Positions 6,618-11,519 of a DNA stretch of 11,519 nucleotides are shown here, piece after piece. The stretch is taken from assembly GCA_946405645.1 (NCBI GenBank), contig CAMJHW010000036.1, forward strand, positions 1-11,519, written 5' to 3'. The translations under genes and the position numbers were made by a program. Every line of letters starts with the position of its first letter. Positions within the stretch are counted from its first letter, which is position 1. A model generated the notes under the pieces. The model was not told where the DNA came from and ran no database searches. It was given only the letters and a program-made list of their open reading frames with translations. The DNA is from an uncultured Bacteroidales bacterium. Lineage in GTDB: Bacteria; Bacteroidota; Bacteroidia; Bacteroidales; UBA932.

Positions 6618-7118
6618 ATGTCGGCTGCCCAAAGCAGAAGCGCTGTCCTGGGAAATGGGCCCGGGGACGACGTTACCGGACAGACTGCTGAAGAAGATGT
6701 CCCGGAGCCTGATACCCCCGCGGCGGACACTCCTCCGGCGGCATACGATGTAAGGAACAGCTGGCCTGCGGGCAAGAAGATGATCAGCAAGATGGATAGG
6801 GAGCTCCTAGCCAGGATTGACGAGGAGATAGAGAACAATCTCCAGGACAGCGAATACACCATCGACATGCTGCGCACGAAACTCGGCATCTCCCGCAGCG
6901 GACTTTACAAGAAGCTTATCTATCTCACCGGGAGGTCTCCGCTCGAATACATACGCATCAAGCGGCTGCAGAAAGGACGTGACATGCTGGAGAGCGGAGA
7001 GACGTCCGTCTCCCAGATCGCATGGAGCGTGGGCTTCTCGCCGAAGCAGTTTTCCAAGTATTTCAAGGACGAGTACGGCTGCCTTCCTTCCGAGTACATA
7101 CATTTCCTGACCGAATAA
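6618..7118 (+). CDS. AraC-family transcriptional regulator (DNA-binding output domain)
   Basis: From the ATG at 6618 this is 166 residues. Residues 1-50 are an acidic, proline- and alanine-rich linker, residues 55-78 a helical lead-in, and residues 79-162 an AraC/XylS double helix-turn-helix. The first HTH is around 81-101 ('TIDMLRTKLGISRSGLYKKL') and the second around 129-151, with the family motif 'SQIAWSVGFSPKQFSKYFK' and 'YGCLPSEY'. The domain resembles the output domain of Bacteroidetes hybrid two-component regulators, but no periplasmic sensor, kinase or receiver domain is present. The frame extends upstream to a TTG at 6564; residues 'EEKIEYLLN' just before the ATG look protein-like, which supports fusion to the transmembrane frame. 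Divergent from xylanase-esterase copy 1 and convergent with copy 2, it is the likely local regulator of both. Its signal is unknown. Confidence 0.85.
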   Translation: MSAAQSRSAVLGNGPGDDVTGQTAEEDVPEPDTPAADTPPAAYDVRNSWPAGKKMISKMDRELLARIDEEIENNLQDSEYTIDMLRTKLGISRSGLYKKLIYLTGRSPLEYIRIKRLQKGRDMLESGETSVSQIAWSVGFSPKQFSKYFKDEYGCLPSEYIHFLTE

Positions 7119-7135
7119 CTCTTGATCACCATATA

Positions 7136-7166
7136 AAAGCCCCCGTAGAAATTCTGCGGGGGCTTT
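7136..7166. terminator. Intrinsic terminator between the AraC gene and xylanase copy 2
   Basis: A 10-bp GC-rich stem AAAGCCCCCG/CGGGGGCTTT (7136-7145 with 7157-7166), extendable inward by several pairs, lies between the convergent stops at 7118 and 7188. On the minus strand it is followed by UUUU and an AT-rich stretch, so it fits xylanase copy 2 best. The plus-strand U tract is only UUU, a weaker stop for the AraC message. Confidence 0.85.
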
Positions 7167-7187
7167 CAACTAATTTCCAGGCTTCAA

Positions 7188-9341
7188 TTAACGGAAGAGC
7201 GTGGGGGCCATCTCACGGAGAATCCTGCGCCAGGTCAGGAATTCGTGGGCGGTGCCTTCAGAAACGTAGGACTGGGCATTGATGCCCGCGGCACGGAGGT
7301 CTGCGGCAGATTTGGTAACGGCATCGGGATTCTCTTTGGAGCCGCACCCGATGAAGATACCCCTCACCTGATTCGGGTCCTTGATATCCTTCGGCGAATA
7401 AGAACCGCCGCTGAGGAGGCCGTAGTATCCGAACACTTCCGGACGGCGGAGGGTAATGATGGACGTTTCATAGCCTCCCATCGACAGGCCGGCCATGGCA
7501 CGGCCCCACTTGTCCGTACGGGTCTTGTAGTGGGAATCTATATAAGGTACGAGTTCATCGCAGAGCACAGTCTCGAAATCCTCTGCCGTGTAGTCGTTCA
7601 TATGACCCATCGGGACGTCGTTGATCATTCCATAGGTGGTCACGACGAGGAAAGGTTCGATCTTTCCTTCGGCGATGAGGTTGTCCATGATAAGGTTGGC
7701 CTTGCCCTGGTTGAACCAGGCATACTCGTTCTCGCCCCAGCCATGCTGCAGATAGAGGACGGGGAACTTGGCTTTCTTCTTCGAGGTGTCGTAAGTCGGA
7801 GGGACATACACGAAGGCCCTCAAAAGTTTGTTCTGGCTCTTGGACCAGAAACGGACTTCCTGCACCGTTCCGTGCGGGACGTCGCGCTCCTCATAGAAGG
7901 CGCGGTCATGTGCGGGGATCTCGATACCGCTCTCCCAGCGGCAGGAGCCGAAGTAGTTGTGGGTGCCGGGATCGTTGACGACACCGCCGTCGATGGTCAG
8001 GTGATAATAATGGAATCCCTCGTCCATAGGGCCGGAGGTCGTACCCATCCAGCTGCCGTCCGGAGCCTTGTGGAGGACGGTGCCGCCCGAGCCGCCGAGG
8101 CCGAGACTCACAATGACCGACTGTGCCTTGGGAGCATCCACGCGGAAGCGGGCATAGCCCTGGGAATTGACCATAGGATACTGCTGGCCGGGCTGGTTCA
8201 GCTCGGAAGGCCGGAAGTCCTCGCGGACAACTGCGTTGTCCTGTGCGGGGTCGAAGTTCTTGACGACATTATATGCCTGTTTCGGCCTGTAATTGGAGTC
8301 GAAAAGGAGCGGCGAGTTCGCCGCGCCCAGCCAGGAGTCGCGGTCGCTGAGGTTCCAGAAAGTGACGCAGTCGATTACATCCTTGTGCTTGCGGAGCACC
8401 TTGAAAAGATTGGCGTACTGGTCGGTCTGGAGAGTATTCTGCCAGGAAGCGACGGGCGCACCCTGGCCGCGGCTGAAGTTGAGCTGGCCGCCCTGCTCGG
8501 TATTGACACGGATGTCGAGCTCGGTGATATGGATGTGCTTGACGATGGATTTATACTTGGTGATGGCAGCGTCGATCTCCTCGGCGCTGGGGCTGTAGAT
8601 ATTGTAGTGGCCCTGCATGCCGATACCGTCGATCGGAACGCCGGCAGCCTTCATGCGCTGCACGAGTTCGAAGATGCGCTGGCTCTTGCCAGGCTCGGCG
8701 TCATTGTAATCATTGTAGAACAGGAGGGCGTTCGGGTCGGCCTCGTGGGCATACTCGAAGGCCTTGTAGATGAACTCCTCACCGGCGATCTGGAACATCG
8801 GCGACTGGCGCATCGGCGACTGGCCGGCGCGCACGGGGCTGTCCTGGACGGCTTCATTGACGACATCCCACGCATAGACAACATCCTTGTAGCGGTTCAC
8901 TATAGCCTGGATGTGATGCTTCATGTTGGCATAGAACTCCTCCTTCGGAAGGAGGTTGCCCTTGTCATCCATGTACATCCATCTTCCGACCTGGCTGTGC
9001 CACATAAGAGTGTGGCCGCGGAGCTTGATGCCGTTCTCGCGGCAGAAATTGGCGATGCGGTCGGCTTCCTCCCAGTTGAACACGCCTTTCTCCGGCTCGG
9101 TGGGCTGGGGCTTCATGGCGTTCTCGGCGGTGATGCTGTTGAACTCCCTCTTGATGAGGGCCATCTGGTCGGGATCGGTGACGTTGCGGTTGTTGACGGC
9201 GACGCCGATCATGAAATAGTCCTTGTAGGTGTCTTTCATGCCGTTGGTGATCGGCTGCTGACGGAAACCGGGGAACTGCGCAAAGGCTGCGGTTGCCCCC
9301 AGCAGGAGCGCGCACAGCCCGAGGAAAAAGTGTTTCTTCAT
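7188..9341 (-). CDS. Secreted bifunctional GH10 xylanase / CE1 feruloyl esterase, copy 2
   Basis: A 717-residue paralogue of the enzyme at 3954-6104 with the same order of domains and long stretches of identical protein. It has a signal peptide (1-21, cleavage expected after AFA21), GH10 barrel about 30-366 (acid/base E163, nucleophile E274), an immunoglobulin-like/CBM48-type module about 376-485, and CE1 esterase about 495-717 (S620 in 'GLSMGGYE', H699 in 'GTAHEFLTWR', E670 at the acid position). The start at 9341 is chosen because the signal peptide 'MKKHFFLGLCALLLGA' begins there. A longer frame to 9386 adds 15 residues and covers the likely -7 box. The copies differ most in the signal peptide and mature N terminus and in the esterase loop after 'TYGM' (about 571-588). 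These changes may alter ester specificity, which is inference. It has its own promoter and a terminator shared with the AraC gene. Confidence 0.93.
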   Translation of the reverse strand: MKKHFFLGLCALLLGATAAFAQFPGFRQQPITNGMKDTYKDYFMIGVAVNNRNVTDPDQMALIKREFNSITAENAMKPQPTEPEKGVFNWEEADRIANFCRENGIKLRGHTLMWHSQVGRWMYMDDKGNLLPKEEFYANMKHHIQAIVNRYKDVVYAWDVVNEAVQDSPVRAGQSPMRQSPMFQIAGEEFIYKAFEYAHEADPNALLFYNDYNDAEPGKSQRIFELVQRMKAAGVPIDGIGMQGHYNIYSPSAEEIDAAITKYKSIVKHIHITELDIRVNTEQGGQLNFSRGQGAPVASWQNTLQTDQYANLFKVLRKHKDVIDCVTFWNLSDRDSWLGAANSPLLFDSNYRPKQAYNVVKNFDPAQDNAVVREDFRPSELNQPGQQYPMVNSQGYARFRVDAPKAQSVIVSLGLGGSGGTVLHKAPDGSWMGTTSGPMDEGFHYYHLTIDGGVVNDPGTHNYFGSCRWESGIEIPAHDRAFYEERDVPHGTVQEVRFWSKSQNKLLRAFVYVPPTYDTSKKKAKFPVLYLQHGWGENEYAWFNQGKANLIMDNLIAEGKIEPFLVVTTYGMINDVPMGHMNDYTAEDFETVLCDELVPYIDSHYKTRTDKWGRAMAGLSMGGYETSIITLRRPEVFGYYGLLSGGSYSPKDIKDPNQVRGIFIGCGSKENPDAVTKSAADLRAAGINAQSYVSEGTAHEFLTWRRILREMAPTLFR
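8713..8825. repeat. 113-bp tract identical to 5479-5591 (paralogue copy 2)
   Basis: This is the partner of the identical tract in the other xylanase-esterase gene, in the same orientation. With about 3.2 kb between them, the pair is also a substrate for recombination that would delete or duplicate the AraC regulator. Confidence 0.8.
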
Positions 9342-9373
9342 AACGGATCGATTGGTTTTAGCGATTATTACCC

Positions 9374-9404
9374 CGAATGTACGCATTTACCACGAAATAA
9401 CAAA
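9374..9404 (-). promoter_or_regulatory. Promoter of xylanase-esterase copy 2
   Basis: On the minus strand TTTG (9404-9401) is followed after exactly 19 bp by TACATTCG (9381-9374), one mismatch from TAnnTTTG. Spacing and both boxes fit the Bacteroidetes consensus, giving a leader of about 25 nt. No exact ATTTGG repeat like those upstream of copy 1 is found here, so the two copies may be controlled differently. Confidence 0.55.
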
Positions 9405-9457
9405 ACGCCCCAAGGCCGATCCAATGGCATAATTCAACGGATGGATTTGACAACCGC

Positions 9458-10948
9458 TTAATTCTTCGGCACAGAGCGAACCTGGAATACGATAGGAATC
9501 CTCAGGTTCGTAGCGATGGGAGTTCCGTTCTTAGCCGTTCCGGGCTCCCACTTCGGAGATTTGAGGATGGAAGCCGTCACCAGTGCATCCAACTCCTGGC
9601 ACACGCTTTCCGTGACCTCGACATCTCCGACCGTTCCGTCCGCGTACACTTCGAAAGAGACTCTCATAGTTCCTGCGTGATTGCAATCTTTCGGGACCAC
9701 TATCTGCCGGCAAAGCCATTTGGAGAACTCGTTGAGATCACCTCCCTGGAATCTTGGCATTTGATCCGGAATCAAGCGGAAAGGAATCAATTCATCCTCT
9801 TTATCCCGATAGCTGACCACGACGATTTCCTCCATTTCCATCGGCACCTTCAAATTGACAACGATTACTCCGTGTGCCGCCTTGTCACCATACTTTTTCC
9901 ATGCGTCCTCGTCTTTCAGCATCTGGATGGACTGGATTCGGGATTGAGAGAGATCATCGTACTCATCCTTGGTAATCTCTTTCTCCTCTCCCCATGCCGA
10001 CCGCAAGATAATCAGCGGATTCTGAAGATTATCGCTATCGTTGTCCGACGGGACGTAGACAGTCTTTGCCTGCAGGCCTATGCCCAGGCAGACGAGCGGG
10101 AGCAGATAAAGCACCCGCCAGCCCCTCGAAAGAGGCGATCTGGATTTTGACATCATAGTAATACGATTTTTAAGGATACTGTGATTAAAGCTGTTAGCAA
10201 CCGAGTAGCCGCTCTTGCTGACAGCTTTTCTTATTAGTAGATACTGGTATTCTTTAATATTGGTGCCGGCGCGGAGGACTGCGTCATCGGCCTCGTACTC
10301 GTGCAGTTCCCGTAGGTCGGAGCGGAGCATCCAGATGGCAGGATTAAACCACTGAAGAGAGGAAAGAATATCCACCACGAGTATTTCCAAAGAATGCCCG
10401 AGGCCGATGTGCGCTTTCTCATGCGCGAGAATGGGCGCATGGTCGCTTTCCCAGTCTTTCCGGGACAGGACGATGTACCTCATCCAACTGAAGGGGTCGA
10501 TATCCCGATCCGTGACAATTGCTTTGCAGCCATCTTCCTCCAGTACTTGTTCTCCTATACGGACAATACTAATGATGGACAGAATCGAAACTAGAACCCG
10601 GATCAACACAAAAGCCACACCTGACCAAAACAACACAGTGAGCACTATCATCCACCAAGGTATTGATGGAGAGACGGCGGACGCCAATTCTACACTAGGT
10701 AACGCAGTATCAGTAGCAGAAATAGCAGAATTAATCTCAACCGTGCCGGTCACAAGTTCATCCATCTCCACCGGCTTATGGATGGTAATTATGCACAGCG
10801 GAAGCAGGAACGAGAGCACCGCCGTCCCCACCAGCACCACACGGTTGAACCGATGAAACGTCTCCTTCTTCAAAAGGAAACGGTAAAAAAGGTAGAATAC
10901 CAGCAGCGCGACCGCCACCTTACCTTCATAAATAAGGAAATCCATCAT
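9458..10948 (-). CDS. BlaR1-like M56 metallopeptidase with TonB C-terminal domain
   Basis: A 496-residue membrane protein. Predicted transmembrane helices lie at about 4-26, 36-56 and 98-129, with a fourth at about 277-293. The M56 zinc protease domain lies between helices 3 and 4: HEKAH at 176-180 is the HExxH motif, and 'HEYEAD' (216-221) supplies the distal acidic ligand. Residues about 334-367 ('SIQMLKDEDAWKKYG' ending in 'GVIVVNLK') resemble the plug motif of TonB-dependent receptors. Residues about 405-492 are a TonB C-terminal domain ('GTMRVSFEVYADGTVGDVEV', 'SPKWEPG'). There is no penicillin-binding sensor domain, so beta-lactam sensing is not implied. By analogy with BlaR1 it would sense an envelope signal and trigger loss of the partner BlaI-type repressor. 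The start overlaps the blaI stop by ATGA. No clear terminator follows, so readthrough into xylanase copy 2 is possible. Confidence 0.88.
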   Translation of the reverse strand: MMDFLIYEGKVAVALLVFYLFYRFLLKKETFHRFNRVVLVGTAVLSFLLPLCIITIHKPVEMDELVTGTVEINSAISATDTALPSVELASAVSPSIPWWMIVLTVLFWSGVAFVLIRVLVSILSIISIVRIGEQVLEEDGCKAIVTDRDIDPFSWMRYIVLSRKDWESDHAPILAHEKAHIGLGHSLEILVVDILSSLQWFNPAIWMLRSDLRELHEYEADDAVLRAGTNIKEYQYLLIRKAVSKSGYSVANSFNHSILKNRITMMSKSRSPLSRGWRVLYLLPLVCLGIGLQAKTVYVPSDNDSDNLQNPLIILRSAWGEEKEITKDEYDDLSQSRIQSIQMLKDEDAWKKYGDKAAHGVIVVNLKVPMEMEEIVVVSYRDKEDELIPFRLIPDQMPRFQGGDLNEFSKWLCRQIVVPKDCNHAGTMRVSFEVYADGTVGDVEVTESVCQELDALVTASILKSPKWEPGTAKNGTPIATNLRIPIVFQVRSVPKN

Positions 10949-11310
10949 TTCTGTTCTCCTTTCTCAACCAGTTCGATAAGCTCTTTCAACTCTTCGACTG
11001 AAATCTTCTCTTCCTTTACAAGAGCCGAGACCGCGCTCAGGTACGAATTGTCAAAATACTTGTCAATAAGGCCGACCAGCGAGCGCTGCTTATACTCTTC
11101 CTTGGTCACCTTGGCGAAATACTGATAAGTAGGGCCATAGGACTTATGGTCGACGAAACCTTCCTCCTGGAGCGTCCGGACCTGGGTGCTCAAGGTAGAG
11201 AAATGCGGCCGAGGTTCCGGATACAATTCCCGTAACTCCCTGACAAACAGCGGGCCTTTCTCCCAGAAGTGTTCCATAATAATTTCCTCTTTCTTGGTGA
11301 GTCGTTTCAT
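10945..11310 (-). CDS. BlaI/MecI/CopY-family transcriptional repressor
   Basis: A 121-residue repressor of the penicillinase-repressor family. Residues 1-68 form a winged helix ('MKRLTKKEEIIMEHFWEKG' opening, 'STLSTQVRTLQEEGFV' for recognition helix and turn, and a wing through 'YGPTYQYFA'). Residues 69-121 form the helical dimerisation region where the partner protease system would act. Length is normal. The ATG at 11310 is preferred over an in-frame TTG at 11331, because that codon lies inside the promoter -7 box and the family N terminus begins 'MKRLTKKE'. It is the first gene of a two-gene operon, overlapping the M56 gene by 4 bp (ATGA). A palindrome in its own promoter points to autorepression. 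The target signal is unknown. Confidence 0.92.
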   Translation of the reverse strand: MKRLTKKEEIIMEHFWEKGPLFVRELRELYPEPRPHFSTLSTQVRTLQEEGFVDHKSYGPTYQYFAKVTKEEYKQRSLVGLIDKYFDNSYLSAVSALVKEEKISVEELKELIELVEKGEQK

Positions 11311-11328
11311 AAAAGAATCGGTTTTTTG

Positions 11329-11359
11329 CAAATATAGCTAAATAATTTAGCTGTGCAAC
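11329..11359 (-). promoter_or_regulatory. Promoter of the blaI-M56 operon
   Basis: On the minus strand GTTG (11359-11356) is followed after 19 bp by TATATTTG (11336-11329), a full match to TAnnTTTG and three of four bases of the -33 TTTG. The -7 box ends 18 bp before the ATG at 11310. The spacer holds a perfect palindrome. Confidence 0.75.
11336..11352. promoter_or_regulatory. Probable BlaI operator palindrome
   Basis: AGCTAAAT-A-ATTTAGCT is a perfect 8+1+8 inverted repeat filling almost the whole spacer between the -33 and -7 boxes. A dimeric repressor bound here would block RNA polymerase. It is not the TACAnnTGTA half-site known for Firmicutes BlaI/MecI, so assignment to the adjacent repressor rests on position and symmetry. 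Confidence 0.65.
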
Positions 11360-11519
11360 TATTTTAATATAATTTTTCGATTATTTCTTTTAATCAACCG
11401 AAAATCAATGGTGGGAGGCCGGAGCTCTCTGTTGTTCCGCTGCTGATGTGAAATATGACGTAAAAGGACTCTAGAACCTCTACCAATCCTCCTGCGTCTA
11501 AACAACAAAAACGCCTCGC
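11353..11519. other. Unassigned right-edge region
   Basis: About 160 bp upstream of the blaI promoter, AT-rich to about 11405 and GC-richer after. No RNA gene is recognised and there is no open frame longer than about 26 codons. The last 13 bases (AAAAACGCCTCGC) look like the left arm of a hairpin preceded by an A run, as in a terminator of a minus-strand gene beyond the window, but the other arm is outside it. Confidence 0.3.

Noticed and set aside
6485..6889. A 134-codon minus-strand frame opposite the membrane/AraC regulator
   Set aside because: It overlaps the acidic linker and HTH of the AraC frame. Its composition looks like an antisense shadow, and no promoter leads into it.
7245..9461. 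A 738-codon open frame on the plus strand opposite xylanase-esterase copy 2
   Set aside because: The minus-strand protein has a signal peptide, GH10 and CE1 catalytic motifs and a close paralogue. The plus-strand translation is a low-complexity mirror rich in V, L, G, D and E with no recognisable domain, as expected from high-GC codon bias.
11311..11331. A TTG start extending the BlaI-family repressor by 7 residues
   Set aside because: The TTG falls inside the TATATTTG -7 box, so it would not be in the mRNA. The family N terminus starts at the ATG at 11310.
11391..11472. A roughly 26-codon open stretch at the right edge
   Set aside because: It has no start codon in a useful position, no promoter and no recognised peptide. 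It is too short to support as a gene.
1..11519. CRISPR arrays, insertion sequences, tRNA or rRNA genes
   Set aside because: No regularly spaced repeats, transposase motifs, terminal inverted repeats or RNA gene structures were seen on either strand.

Overview
The window looks like a chromosomal segment of a member of the Bacteroidales. The evidence is TAnnTTTG-type -7 boxes upstream of most genes, start codons without clear Shine-Dalgarno sequences, a BlaI plus M56/TonB regulatory pair, and a secreted xylanase-esterase resembling those of Prevotella. GC content is moderately high by eye, more so in the enzyme genes than in the BlaI/M56 pair. The genus cannot be fixed from the sequence; a gut or rumen plant-fibre degrader is the natural reading.

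Layout. Positions 1-1680 (minus strand) form a housekeeping operon, tyrS > rbfA > start of an FtsX/LolC-type permease, with spacings of 1 bp and a 1-bp overlap. tpiA (1791-2546, plus) diverges from tyrS across about 110 bp holding one -7 box per strand. tpiA then converges on a class I/II aminotransferase gene (2678-3868, minus), with a strong hairpin between them that can terminate in both directions.

Positions 3954-9341 form a xylan-degradation island. Two closely related secreted GH10 xylanase / CE1 feruloyl-esterase fusions (here copy 1, 3954-6104, and copy 2, 7188-9341, both minus) flank a plus-strand AraC-type regulator. The regulator is split in this sequence. A promoter-proximal 50-codon frame encodes a transmembrane helix, and a second frame starting 2 nt after its stop encodes an acidic linker and the AraC DNA-binding domain. 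One extra A in a four-A run would fuse them into a membrane-anchored AraC protein of about 218 residues. The 358-bp region between this gene and copy 1 carries four copies of ATTTGG, candidate binding sites. The fusions would cut arabinoxylan backbone and release ferulate from its side chains. The adjacent regulator is the obvious candidate to control them.

Positions 9458-11310 (minus) hold a BlaI-family repressor and an M56 metallopeptidase with a TonB-receptor-plug-like segment and a TonB C-terminal domain, overlapping by ATGA. A perfect 8+1+8 palindrome lies inside the spacer of their promoter, as expected for BlaI autorepression. The last 160 bp hold no gene I can name.

The main points for a second look are the split membrane-AraC regulator, the paralogous fusions with a 113-bp identical tract suggestive of gene conversion, the ATTTGG repeats, and the BlaI operator.
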